From the NCBI GenBank assembly GCA_963706515.1, contig CAVPMW010000030.1, positions 62,001 through 126,000 of the forward strand: a DNA stretch of 64,000 nt. The letters run 5' to 3'. Positions within the stretch are counted from its first letter, which is position 1. Every line of letters starts with the position of its first letter. Origin of the DNA: CAVPMW01 sp963706515 (GTDB taxonomy: Bacteria; Chloroflexota; Anaerolineae; Anaerolineales; UBA4823). The notes under the pieces are model-generated. The model worked only from the letters and a program-made list of their open reading frames with translations. It had not been told where the DNA came from and ran no database searches. Below, piece by piece: positions 55,429 through 64,000 of this stretch. The position numbers and the translations under genes were made by a program.

Positions 55429-56877
55429 TCAGCCCCAATCCCCGCACCATTCAGCGACAGAGCGACTTACTTCAATTCTTGGCTTGGCCGAGTCTTCGAG
55501 CGCCTGGGCAGCCTGCTCAGGTGTCAGCGTGCCGGCGAAAATTCCCTGAACGCTGTCGTTCACGACCGAGCCCACCGCCGGCGGCATGTACTGGTCGTAG
55601 TAGAGCTGGAAGTACTTCGCGGCGGCCGCGCCCTGCTGGACGAGCTTGAGCATCGGATCGGTCAGACCCGACTTCACCGCCTTTGACCACCGGCACCGAG
55701 AGGCCGATCTTGGCTTGGCAATCTGTGAATCGACGCTGCTCAGGTACTTGAGGAAGTCGACGGCCTCGGGCGGAGCATTCTTGCCGATCGCAAAGCCATT
55801 GCCGCCACCGAGGGCGTCGGCCGCATCGCCAGCGCCGCCTTCAACGGCCGGGAAGGGGAACCAGCCCAGCTTGTCGCCAAGGCCCTTCTTGTCGACGCTG
55901 GCGTCTTTGAAAGCGCCGGGAGCCCACTGACCCATCAGGTCCATGGCGGCCTTGCCGCTGGCCATCACAACCTGCTCATCGGGCCAGGTTGCGCCCAGGA
56001 AGCCATCCTGGAAAGGCTTGAGGGCGATCAGCTCCTGGAGCTTCTTGCCGGCTTCGACGAACGGCGGATCGGTAAAGGCGCCCTTGCGGCTGTAGGCCGC
56101 ATCAAAGGCAGCCTTTCCGCCGAGGCGGACAGCCAGGTACTCCCACCAGAAGGCGCCGGCCACTTGTCTCCCTCGCCCAGCGCGATGGGGGTGATGCCGG
56201 CGGCCTTGAGCTTCTTGACATCGTCCAGAAGCTCGGTCCAGGTCGCCGGCGGGTTGGTCAATGCCGGCCTTGTGCGAACAAATCCTTGTTGTACCAGAAG
56301 CCGACCATGCCCATGTCCCGTGGCACGCCGTAGTTCTTGCCCTGGTAGCTGTAGACACCCAGAGCGCCGGGTGAGAAGGTATCCTTCCAGCCATCCGCTT
56401 CCAGATCGGCGGTGATGTCCTTGAGCAGCCCGGCCTTGGCATATTCGTTCATCATGCCGCCGCCCCAGCTCTGGAAGATGTCGGGCGGATTGCCGGATTG
56501 CATGACGGTCGTCAGCTTGGTCTTGAAGGCTTCGTTCTCGAGCACCGTGATCTCGATCTTGACATTCGGGTGGGCGGCCATGTACTCATCGGCCATCTTT
56601 TGCCAGAGCGCCTTTTGATCATCGGCGACCTGAATGTGCCACCAGGTGATGTTGACTTTCGGCGCCTCAGTAGGTGCGACGGTTGGCTCAGGTGGGCGGT
56701 CGGTTCAGGTGCCGTCGGTTGGCTCAGGCGCAGCTGGTCGGCTCGGGTGGTTGCGCCTGGCGTCGGCTGGCGCCGTGGTGGGCTGGCAGTCGGGGGCTGC
56801 GTTGCTTGGGCGCAGGCTGTCAGCACGAAAGCAGCAATGAGCAAAAAGCTAAATACTTTAATCAGCTTGTGGGACAT
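55429..56877 (-). CDS. Sugar-binding lipoprotein of an ABC transporter (frameshifted)
   Basis: Repaired, about 440-450 residues. ATG 56877 follows AGGAG. Lipoprotein signal KVFSFLLIAAFVLTAC, then a Thr/Pro/Glu-rich linker coded by imperfect repeats (56670-56790). The family 1 solute-binding fold shows ADEYMAAHPNVKIEITVLEN, PPDIFQSWGGGMMNEYAKAG, YGVPRDMGMVGFWYNKDLF and GKAAMDLMGQWAPGAF. Four or more indels (56690, 56590, 56260, 56165, 55690). It delivers oligosaccharide to the two permeases. The ATPase gene is not in the window. Confidence 0.85.
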
Positions 56878-57007
56878 TTTTCTTCTCCTGTGGAAAATCA
56901 GATTCAAAAGTTTTTAGGAACGCTGAGACAATCGAGCAAAGGGTGGTATGGCGTATAATTTGAATGTGTGGATGCTCCTTTCCTTATGAGTGGCCTCACA
57001 TAGTTCA

Positions 57008-57047
57008 GGCAGGGTTGGTGATCCTTCGACGGTTAGCCAGCCCTGCC
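57008..57047 (-). terminator. Hairpin overlapping the lacI-family stop
   Basis: Arms GGCAGGG(T)TGG/CCA(G)CCCTGCC match at 10 of 11 positions and span the regulator's stop. There is no strong T-run, so termination is tentative. Confidence 0.4.
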
Positions 57048-58069
57048 CTTTATGGCTGAGGTTGAAGCACGGATAATTAGCTCGGTGGGTAGCTCGATCC
57101 GGCTGGTATCTTTTTCTGGATTTTTTAAGATGCCCAGCAGCATTTGGGTTGCAACCCGCCCCATTTGCTCGAGAGGCTGCTGTACGGTTGTCAGAGGGGG
57201 ATACACCAAAGCTGATTGCGGGATGTTATCGAAACCAACGACGGAGATATCGTCAGGGATGCGCCAACCTCGATTGCGGACAGCGTCCATCACTCCCATT
57301 GCCATCACATCATTCGAGGCGAAGATAGCTGTTGGGGGGGATCATCCCATCCAACATAGCCGATGCACCGGCATAGCCATCAGGTTGGAAAAAAGTACCT
57401 TCATAAATCAACCCCGGCAGCTCGGGAATATGGTGAGTGCGCAGCGCCGAACGATATCCTTCGAGGCGGTCTACGGCGCAGCCCAGGTCCATGGAACCAG
57501 TGATAAAACCGATTCGCTGATGTCCAAGTCGAATGAGATATTCCGTAGCTGTATATGCACCTTGCCAGTTGGTAGCGCCGACGGCGGGACATTCCTCACC
57601 GGTGCCCTGATGGTCGATGAGGACAAATGGGAAATTGCGGCGCGTTAATGTCCCGACGTAGTCAATGGGATTGCGAGGTAAAACGAGCAGCAGACCGTCT
57701 ACCATGCCTTTAGCCAGGTTAGAAACATAGCTGACCTCTTTGCTGGCAGCCCGGTGGGTGGTATAGAGTATGAGGTCGAGACCAATCAGACTCAGTTCAC
57801 TATCAATGCCTCGGATTATCTCGCCGATATATCCGGTGCCTAAATCTGGGACAAGCACACCAATTGTATTGGTCTTGCCCCCAGCCAAACTGCGAGCCTG
57901 GCGATTGGCCACAAACCCCAGCTGTTGCATCGCTTCCAAGACGCGCATCGCGTGTCTCGGGTTTCACGTGAATGTCGTTGTTGATTACGCGGGATACAGT
58001 TCCGAATGAAACGCCGGCTTCAGCGGCTACGTCAACAATCGTAACTTTCGAAGACGAATTCTTTTTCAA
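57033..58069 (-). CDS. LacI-family transcriptional regulator (frameshifted)
   Basis: Repaired, about 345 residues. N-terminal helix-turn-helix VTIVDVAAEAGVSFGTVSRVINND with hinge, then a periplasmic-binding-like ligand domain (TIGVLVPDLGTGYIGEIIRG, YLIRLGHQRIGFITG, DDISVVGFDNIPQSALVYPPLTTVQQP, ELIIRAST). Indels near 57955 and 57335 break it. It probably represses the sugar operon next to it and its own gene through operators at 58075-58088 and 58212-58225. Confidence 0.88.
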
Positions 58070-58074
58070 GTCTT

Positions 58075-58088
58075 TGTAAGCGTTTACA
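58075..58088. promoter_or_regulatory. LacI-type operator 1
   Basis: TGTAAGCGTTTACA, a near-palindrome with the central CG typical of LacI-family sites, just upstream of the regulator start. It is paired with a second site 137 bp away. Confidence 0.6.
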
Positions 58089-58211
58089 CAACTATTGTCG
58101 AATTTGGTCTCGCAGCTTATAAATCAGCCCAATTCAGGTCATTATAAGCAGCCAAAAGGCATATTTCGCCCTTTTATAGCTGGTTTAACAAATAGAAACG
58201 CAATATAAATT

Positions 58212-58225
58212 TGGAAGCGTTTACA
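58212..58225. promoter_or_regulatory. LacI-type operator 2
   Basis: TGGAAGCGTTTACA shares 12 of 14 bases with operator 1. Spacing of 137 bp (about 13 helical turns) would suit looping. Nothing else is seen in 58226-58457. Confidence 0.5.
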
Positions 58226-58457
58226 TGATTATAGCAGTCTCAGCGACCCAAGTCAAGAACAAAATTCCTTTTCTTAATCGGGATTGGGAAGTATCAGGTC
58301 GCCTGGAGCATGGATAGCACTCTGCCGGTAAACGAAGCGATAGCGCTTGCCCTGGGAAGCAAGCTTTAGCGCCGCCGCGATTGCCCTACCCTCCTGGCGA
58401 TTAAAGGTTGAACTGAAATTCTCGCTTTCAGATACCTTCGATAATAATATCTATATG

Positions 58458-58561
58458 ACTTACGCAGTTCGCTGAGGAATTGCCGGAAATAGGGGTGTAG
58501 GGCGGGCGTCTGCCCGCCCTACACCCCTATTTCCGGACTTTTTTCCTTCAACCGCGTAACT
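58458..58561. mobile_element. MITE-like element with perfect 25-bp hairpin
   Basis: The core is a perfect inverted repeat (58483-58507 and 58512-58536) with a 4-nt loop GTCT, followed by ACTTTTTT. Outer ends ACTTACGCAGTT and its partner (58458-58469, 58550-58561) match at 10 of 12 positions, resembling transposon termini. It may also end the transcript of the VOC gene. Confidence 0.55.
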
Positions 58562-58567
58562 CCACCT

Positions 58568-59023
58568 CTAATCAGGTCCGCTGGGCGGTTGGAAGAGCTC
58601 CACGATGATGCCATCCGGGTCGAGCAAGTAAATTCCCCAGCCACCTTTGCTTGGGCCGTCTGTAATCTCGACCGGTAGAGAGCGGAACTGTACCCCAATT
58701 GCCTTCAAGCTCTCGTACGCAGCTTGCAAATCATCCACTAGAAGAGAGACGTGTGAGCTGCCGACATTGTTTGGATGAACTTCCTGGTATGACCCGCTGG
58801 GTTGTACATATTCGAACAGCTCAATTTGGTGCTCCGAGCCAGGAATGCGCAGGTGAGCGCCTTTCACAACGCAGCCAGGTAAGCCAACAATCTCGCCAAA
58901 ATACTCGTCGGTGATTTCTCGCTGCCACAGGATTTCGCAGCCTAATATCCCTACGTAGAAAGCCAACGAGCGTTCCAGGTTTGAAATCGTGTAGCCTGTG
59001 TGTTCAGCCCCGGTGACTTTCAA
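58568..59023 (-). CDS. VOC-superfamily (glyoxalase/dioxygenase-like) protein
   Basis: About 151 residues from TTG 59023, which has AGGAGAGGG directly upstream; a longer in-frame ATG (59074) would overlap the SDR gene. Two beta-alpha-beta-beta-beta halves: EHTGYTISNLERSLAFYVGI with GSEHQIELFEYV, and SSHVSLLVDDLQAAYESLKA with LDPDGIIVELFQPP. His8-like, Glu and His positions fit a metal site. Probably an epimerase, isomerase or lyase step after the SDR oxidations. It is the last gene of its operon. Confidence 0.8.
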   Translation of the reverse strand: MKVTGAEHTGYTISNLERSLAFYVGILGCEILWQREITDEYFGEIVGLPGCVVKGAHLRIPGSEHQIELFEYVQPSGSYQEVHPNNVGSSHVSLLVDDLQAAYESLKAIGVQFRSLPVEITDGPSKGGWGIYLLDPDGIIVELFQPPSGPD

Positions 59024-59049
59024 ATCCCTCTCCTGAGTAAAGATAGAGT

Positions 59050-59808
59050 TTAGAACAGCTGGTAAGCTACCCAACCGCCGTCCACGCGCATTGTCTCGCC
59101 TACGATGTATGCAGCCTCGTCACTGGCCAGGAAGAATGCCGCCTCGGCAATTTCCTGAAGCGTGCCAAGCCGGCGCAGCGGAGTTCGGCGAATGTAAGCG
59201 TCCAATTTAGCCGTGCCTTCATCGATTCCTTTTTGCACCATTTCGGTCATTACCACGCCGGGGGCTATGCCGACCACCCGCACACCGCGTTTAGCCCACT
59301 CGATGCCGAGGGCCTGGGTGAGCATGATGACGCCGGCCTTAGGCACGCTATATGCCACGCGCCCCTCGATGTATTTAAGTCCTCCCGAAGAAGCAATATT
59401 GATAATGACGCCCGAACCTTGTTTGAGCATCTGTTTTCCCACTGCCTGGGAGCAATAAAAGACGCCGGAGAGGATGACTGCGATACTCTCATCCCAGGCT
59501 TCTAGCGAAAGCGACTCGGCAGGGGCTTTGTGGGCGATCCCGGCATTATTCACCCAGACATCGATGTGCCCATGCGCCTGCGTAAGCCTGTCAACCAGGG
59601 CAACGCTTTGCTCGGATAAACGCACATCGAGCGGTTCGAACGCGGCGGATATCCCCTCGGCGTGCAGGGAAGCAGCTGCCTGGATACCCGCCTCAGGATC
59701 CAGCTCAGCTATGACCACATGCGACCCTGCCTGCCCAAAACGGCGCGCGATGCCCAACCCCAAACCCCTGCCTGCGCCGGTAATGACCACGATTTTCTCC
59801 GCATTCAT
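59050..59808 (-). CDS. Short-chain dehydrogenase/reductase (1)
   Basis: About 252 residues from ATG 59808. Classical SDR: GAGRGLGLGIARRFGQAG (NAD(P) binding), NNAGIAHKAP, catalytic Ser in INIASSGGLKYIEG, then YSVPKAGVIML (Tyr-x-x-x-Lys), and APGVVMTEMV. C-terminal YIVGETMRVDGGWVAYQLF. It oxidises a sugar, sugar acid or other alcohol imported by the adjacent transporter. The pair with the next SDR looks like a duplication. The frame is intact. Confidence 0.9.
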   Translation of the reverse strand: MNAEKIVVITGAGRGLGLGIARRFGQAGSHVVIAELDPEAGIQAAASLHAEGISAAFEPLDVRLSEQSVALVDRLTQAHGHIDVWVNNAGIAHKAPAESLSLEAWDESIAVILSGVFYCSQAVGKQMLKQGSGVIINIASSGGLKYIEGRVAYSVPKAGVIMLTQALGIEWAKRGVRVVGIAPGVVMTEMVQKGIDEGTAKLDAYIRRTPLRRLGTLQEIAEAAFFLASDEAAYIVGETMRVDGGWVAYQLF

Positions 59809-59848
59809 CTTCTCTTCCCTACTCATATTTTCGTATCTCTGAACCTGG

Positions 59849-59905
59849 TCAGCTGTTCTCCGGGAATCCCAGCGCATTCAAGTTGCCGTACGGCCCACAG
59901 CCGCA
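59849..59905 (-). pseudogene. C-terminal remnant of a third SDR gene
   Basis: A 55-bp stretch matches the last codons of the next gene (59919-59973): TCCGGGAATCC, AGCGCATTCAAGTTGCC and the following bases recur with about five changes. It once coded for the GNLNALGFPE tail. The rest of the gene is gone. Confidence 0.65.
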
Positions 59906-59921
59906 ACCTCCCTGAATGATG

Positions 59922-60719
59922 TCAGCTATCCTCCGGGAATCCGAGCGCATTCAAGTTGCCATACGGTACCCAGCCGCCATCTACCCGCAGGTTCTCCCCC
60001 GTCACGAAACTCGACCGGTCAGAAGCCAGGAACAGAACGGACTCTGCGATATCACTGACCTCAGCGAGCCTTCCGAGGGGCGTGCGATTTACATATTTTT
60101 CGAGGGTTACCGATCCTTGCCGGGTCAGACTTTCCGTCATTTCAGTGCGGCAAACGCCCGGTGAGACGCTGTTAACGCGGATGTTGTACTGCGCCCATTC
60201 CGCAGCCAGTCCTTCTGTAAGCACGATCAGACCGGCTTTTGCAGCATCATAAGCCGTGCGCATCGGCCAACCGCCCATGCCCCCGATCGAAGCAATATTG
60301 ACAATAACACCCTCGCGTTGTGGGATCATCGCCTGGCGGGCAACTTCCTGGGTCATGAAGAAAGCTCCATTCAGCATCACGTCCATTTGCAAACGCCAGT
60401 GCTCTTCCGGAATATCTTCTGACTTGTGCAAGAAAAACACGCCGGCATTATTGACCAAAATGTCGATCCTGCCGTACTGCGCCAGAACCCGGCGGGTGAT
60501 ATTAATACAAGACTCGACCCGGGTAACGTCCAGAGGGATTGCTGCGGCCTGGTAACCTGCCGCTCTCAATTTTTCGGCGGCTTCCTCACCGCGGTCTTCC
60601 ACCAGCTCGCCGATGATAACGGTAGCCCCCTCGCGGCCAAATACCTCCGCGATTCCATATCCAATGCCGCGCCCCGCGCCGGTGATGATTGCCACGCGAT
60701 TCTCTAATAACGCACCCAT
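59922..60719 (-). CDS. Short-chain dehydrogenase/reductase (2)
   Basis: About 265 residues from ATG 60719. Classical SDR motifs: GAGRGIGYGIAEVFGREGAT, NNAGVFFLHK, Ser in VNIASIGGMGGWP, YDAAKAGLIVLTEG and SPGVCRTEMTESL. C-terminal FVTGENLRVDGGWVPYGNLN. Similar to SDR 1, but diverged. Likely acts in the same catabolic pathway. The frame is intact. The gap to 60957 holds no gene. Confidence 0.9.
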   Translation of the reverse strand: MGALLENRVAIITGAGRGIGYGIAEVFGREGATVIIGELVEDRGEEAAEKLRAAGYQAAAIPLDVTRVESCINITRRVLAQYGRIDILVNNAGVFFLHKSEDIPEEHWRLQMDVMLNGAFFMTQEVARQAMIPQREGVIVNIASIGGMGGWPMRTAYDAAKAGLIVLTEGLAAEWAQYNIRVNSVSPGVCRTEMTESLTRQGSVTLEKYVNRTPLGRLAEVSDIAESVLFLASDRSSFVTGENLRVDGGWVPYGNLNALGFPEDS

Positions 60720-60957
60720 CGATTGCACCTCTATTATTAGGGGAAAACTTTTATTGCTGCATTTGTTTACATTACTGCGCTAATGCTGCGCAGGATTGAC
60801 TCGTCCACCCCCATGCTGAGAGCTGAGCACCTATGCAGATTATTCTCCAGCAGTCGATCGGAACTGAGCGGCATTCTCGAATTGCCCCTACATTACCCCT
60901 AATTGGGTAATTTTCATCTCATTTCCACGTTAGTATACCATACCTGCACCGGGTGTT

Positions 60958-61989
60958 TTATCCCAGCGCTGCCGTAGAGCGTCGCAGGACCAGCTCGAAG
61001 CCAATCCGGATTTCCACGGGCGGCACATCCGTCTCTGCGGTATTCTCGATCCGTCGCTGCAGCAGTTCGATGGCGGCTTCAGCCAGCCGCTGGTAGCTGG
61101 TCGCAATCGCTGAAATTGGTGGGTTCGAGAACGAAAACCAATCCAGGTCATCGAAACAAATCAGGGAGATGTCTTCAGGAACCTGTATGCGATTCTGCTG
61201 CAGGATGCGCATGACCCCAGCCATCAGGGCATTCGAAGCCACAAAGATGGCCGTAGGCGGGTTGGGCAAGCAAAGTAAGTCCTCCACAGCGATGGCGCCC
61301 CACGTAGCGCGCAGCGTGCCCAGCTTGTACAGGTTATCTTCGAGCGGAAAGCCCGCTCGTTCAAGAGCCTTTAGAAATCCCTGCCAGCGATCCAGGTTGC
61401 TCTTGAACTTGATGTCGCCGCCAATATAGGCAATGCGCCGGTGCCCCAGGTCGATCAAGTGTTGGGTTCCTGCCTGGCTGCCGTCGAAATCTTCAAAGAC
61501 AATCGTATCCAGCAGGTTATCTTCGACCTTCCGCACTATTGCCACGGTGGGTATATGCTGGTCTACGAGATAAGTCAGCAGTTTCTTATCCGGCGCAGCT
61601 GGGACCCAGATCAAGCCGGCTACGTCCTGACCGATCAGCTGGCGCAGTGTGGTTTCTTGAATGCCAGGATCATCGCGGGTTGAAGAGAGCATGAGCTGGT
61701 AGCCTCGGTCAGCCAGCAGCTGGCTTATTGCATCTGCCAGGGTGGTGTAGTAGATATTTAATAGATTGGGAATCACCAGACCGATGAAATGGCTGCGCTG
61801 CAGGCGCAGCTCCTTGGCGCGCAGGTTCGGGTAATAATTCAGAGATTGCGCAGCGCGCAGCACGCGGGCGCGGGTGTCTTCGGAGATATAGCCGGTATCA
61901 TTCATCACCCGCGAAGCAGTCGCTACGGAGGTCTGAGCAATTTCTGCAACTTCTTTCAGCCCAGGACGTTTGTTCCTTGAAATTGGCAT
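60958..61989 (-). CDS. LacI-family transcriptional regulator (2)
   Basis: A 343-residue, complete LacI-type repressor. Helix-turn-helix GLKEVAEIAQTSVATASRVMNDTGYISEDT, then the ligand domain: HFIGLVIPNLLNIYYTTLAD, STRDDPGIQETTLRQLIGQD, HLIDLGHRRIAYIGG, ISLICFDDLDWFSFSNPPISAIATSYQRL. It probably controls the surrounding catabolic operon. It starts within the end of the URO-D-fold gene (34-bp overlap), which suggests coupling or a misplaced stop. The frame is intact. Confidence 0.92.
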   Translation of the reverse strand: MPISRNKRPGLKEVAEIAQTSVATASRVMNDTGYISEDTRARVLRAAQSLNYYPNLRAKELRLQRSHFIGLVIPNLLNIYYTTLADAISQLLADRGYQLMLSSTRDDPGIQETTLRQLIGQDVAGLIWVPAAPDKKLLTYLVDQHIPTVAIVRKVEDNLLDTIVFEDFDGSQAGTQHLIDLGHRRIAYIGGDIKFKSNLDRWQGFLKALERAGFPLEDNLYKLGTLRATWGAIAVEDLLCLPNPPTAIFVASNALMAGVMRILQQNRIQVPEDISLICFDDLDWFSFSNPPISAIATSYQRLAEAAIELLQRRIENTAETDVPPVEIRIGFELVLRRSTAALG

Positions 61990-63169
61990 CTTCTACTCTC
62001 TATCTCTTGCGCTATCTGACGCACGCGTTCGATTGAGTTGTGCCGCATGAACAGGTCAACCACGCCCAGGATCAAAGGGCGGTCGATTTCGGCGAACAGG
62101 CTTTCCATATAGGTTGTAAATTCAGCGCGCCCTGTACCCTCTTCCAGAATTGGGCTCGGGATGCCGCCCCAGATGACCGGACCGGATTCCCAGGCAGCCC
62201 AGGCATCCTCAAACCGGCACTCCGTAAGGGGGTAAGGCGAAAAGGATTCGCAGACATCCAACCCTGATTCGGCCAGTAATCTTAGCAATGGTTTCAGATT
62301 GCCATCGGTGTGGCTGCCCACTTTTTTGCCTTGCCGGTGCAAGATCTCGCTATATTTTTGATAGGCAGGGAGACAATATTGCTGGAATAACTTCGGGTTG
62401 GTCATCGAGCCATGCAAGTTATCGGGAAACTCAACATAAGGAGCATCAAGCGCGCTCAGCCGGTCCAACAGCTCCAGCATCTGCCAATCCAGCACTTCCA
62501 GCAGCCGCTGGATCTGCTTGGGATGGTCGTACAGGCTGTAGAAAAGTGACATTTCTCCCAGGTATTCCAGCAAGACTTGCTGGAAGGGGATGCGGAGCAG
62601 CAAGGGGACAACGAAGGCGTTCTCGCCCAGGCGGGCCTGCTCAGCAGTATAGTTCTCGAAGCGCGGGACCCATTCCAGCCGCTCCAAAATGTACTCTATG
62701 GTTTTGAAGTCGGCTTCGTCCTTGATCAAATGCTCTTTGAGGTAAGGATCGGTCCCGGTCAGGACATTTTCTTCCAAGAGCATATGCTGCAGCCTGAGCC
62801 TGCCCGCCGGAGTCACCAGCTCGATAACCGTCGTTCCAGCCCGGTCGGTAGGCACGTAATCCCACATCCCGGGGAAGTTTTCGAGAACGGCTTCGGCCTC
62901 GTGCGCGATCTGCTCGCCGTTAAACCAGACGTAGCACCTCAACACCCCTCAAACGGTAGGCGAATGGGACGGTAAACTTGAGCTGGCCGATGTTCAGGGT
63001 CCGGTGCAGTTCAGGGAGAGTCATCTCTCGAAATTCCGCCGGAAGCGTGCCCTGTTCGCTGGTGGCTCTTATACCAGGTCTCTAACCGGGTAATGAACGG
63101 AATCCTGTCCGGCTGCTTTCCCTGCATGACCGCCAGCGCACACTGGCGCATCGATCCGGTTGATTCCAC
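61956..63169 (-). CDS. Uroporphyrinogen-decarboxylase-fold protein (frameshifted)
   Basis: Repaired, about 395 residues. The start is taken as GTG 63169, six bases after GGGGG; ATG 63151 is the alternative. The N-terminus (ALAVMQGKQPDRIPFITRLETWYKSHQRTG) is separated by an indel near 63045 from the main frame. There GSHTDGNLKPLLRLLAESGLDVCESFSPYPLTE and GGIPSPILEEG match URO-D/MtaA-type proteins. Members encoded with sugar transporters are not haem enzymes; they resemble corrinoid methyltransferases, and the function here is unknown. Confidence 0.72.
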
Positions 63170-63186
63170 GCTAATCCCCCTTTGTT

Positions 63187-63997
63187 CTATTTCACCGCGC
63201 CGCTGGTCAGGCCCCGGATGAAATATCGCTGTCCGAACATGTAGACGATCACGATCGGGATCGTAGCGATGAGCAAGCCAGCCATCGTAGCCGGGATATC
63301 GACGATAATTACGCGAGCGCATCGAGGCGATCCCGACCATCAGGGTTTTTAATTCGTCCTTCTGCATGAAGACCAGGGCAATCAACAGCTCGTTCCATAC
63401 CCACAGGGCATTGACCACGATCAGGGTGATGACGGCTGGAGCGGAAAGCGGCATCATGATCCTGCGGAAGATGCCAAAGTTGGAGCAGCCATCCATGCGC
63501 GCGGCCTCAATGATCTCGCGCGGGATGGTTCTGAAGAAGTTCGTCATCAGGTAAATCGAGAATGGCAGCAGCAAGCCGGTATAGATCAGGATCGTACCCT
63601 GGTAGGTGTTCACCAGATGCCAACGGACCATCGAGACGAACAGCGGCACGACCATCACCACCGGCGGCACGACCATCAGGGAAAGGATGATGTTGAATAA
63701 GGTCCGCTTCCCAGGGAAATTCATCCGGGCAAAGGCATAAGCTGCCAGGCAGGCAATCATCAGGGAGATCGTAACGGCTCCGACGGTGAGGATCGTGCTG
63801 TTGGCAAAACGGTTGAAAAACTTTTCGCCGGCCGATGCGTTTACAAAGTTATCCCACAGCAGGTGGCTGGGCAGTCCCCATTTGTTAGCAATGTATTCGG
63901 ACTTGGTCTTAAACGCCGATACCGTCATAAAATATACCGGGAACAGGGAGAGCAAGGTAGCGAAAATTACAATCGTCTGGCGCGAGAGCCCGCCCAT
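63187..63997 (-). CDS. Sugar ABC transporter permease, MalG type (partial, frameshifted)
   Basis: The gene enters from the right edge; the N-terminus may be outside. Membrane segments IVIFATLLSLFPVYFMTVSAF, NSTILTVGAVTISLMIACLAAYAF, NIILSLMVVPPVVMVVPLFVS and GTILIYTGLLLPFSIYLMTNFF precede the EAA loop EIIEAARMDGCSNFGIFRRI. An indel near 63310 moves the end to another frame, which finishes FIRGLTSGAVK with a stop at 63187. It lies 18 bp upstream of the URO-D-fold gene, so it belongs to the same operon. Partner permease and binding protein are presumably outside the window. Confidence 0.85.
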
Positions 63998-64000
63998 CCA

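Overview
The window looks like a chromosomal contig from a Chloroflexota bacterium, most likely of the Anaerolineae. This is an inference from gene content: a T-box-controlled trp operon, sugar ABC/LacI/GH3 operons, a MalT-like LuxR regulator and DUF4386 proteins. No rRNA or housekeeping marker settles it. Single-base insertions and deletions break many otherwise well-conserved genes. They are densest at 0.2-1.9 kb, 44.8-47.6 kb and 53.6-58 kb. Most look like sequence errors rather than decay, so several 'CDS' entries below span frameshifts.

Layout. 0-2 kb: a long-chain acyl-CoA ligase and a tRNA-Arg gene. 2.04-10.73 kb: an 8.7-kb integrative element inserted in the 3' half of that tRNA and bounded by two 46-bp copies of it. 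It carries an IS481-like IS, an AbrB/PIN toxin-antitoxin pair, a large replication-initiator-like protein (DnaA N-terminal domain, two winged-helix-like units, a peptide-repeat linker), a helix-turn-helix gene, an iteron-like array, an excisionase, a tyrosine integrase and HicAB. 10.8-15.2 kb: a sugar or amino-sugar cluster (M20 peptidase remnant, two SIS proteins, FGGY kinase). 15.2-26.5 kb: a secondary-lipid/polyketide locus with acyl-CoA dehydrogenase, a giant KS-AT-KS-ACP-ACP-KR-DH synthase and a phosphopantetheinyl transferase. 26.8-34.05 kb: the operon trpEGD(CFB)A behind a tryptophan T-box, with trpC, trpF and trpB in one open frame. 34.1-34.9 kb: an IS1-family element with an 8-bp target duplication. 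35-37.4 kb: cytochrome c protein, membrane-anchored regulator and ECF sigma factor. 37.8-44.7 kb: medium-chain oxidoreductases, XRE regulator/membrane pair and tandem DUF4386 proteins. 44.8-50.8 kb: LuxR/MalT regulator, two RibD-type reductases and an FAD-linked oxidase. 51.1-58.1 kb: a beta-glucoside operon (GH3, two permeases, binding protein, LacI). 58.5-64 kb: a second catabolic operon (VOC protein, two SDRs, LacI, URO-D-fold protein, sugar permease) that runs off the right edge.

The strongest candidate for an undescribed system is the integrative element. Its parts (attachment repeats, paired 11-bp-spaced arm repeats at both ends, iterons beside a DnaA_N-fused initiator, attenuated xis leader, int) fit a replicating integrative element analogous in layout to actinomycete AICEs, but with a different initiator. 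Next are the synthase whose two carrier domains both have Thr at the phosphopantetheine position, and the TrpCFB fusion, whose internal junctions still carry Shine-Dalgarno/ATGA signals. A recurring theme is tandem paralogues followed by orphan C-terminal tails (oxidoreductases, RibD-type reductases, SDRs, DUF4386).
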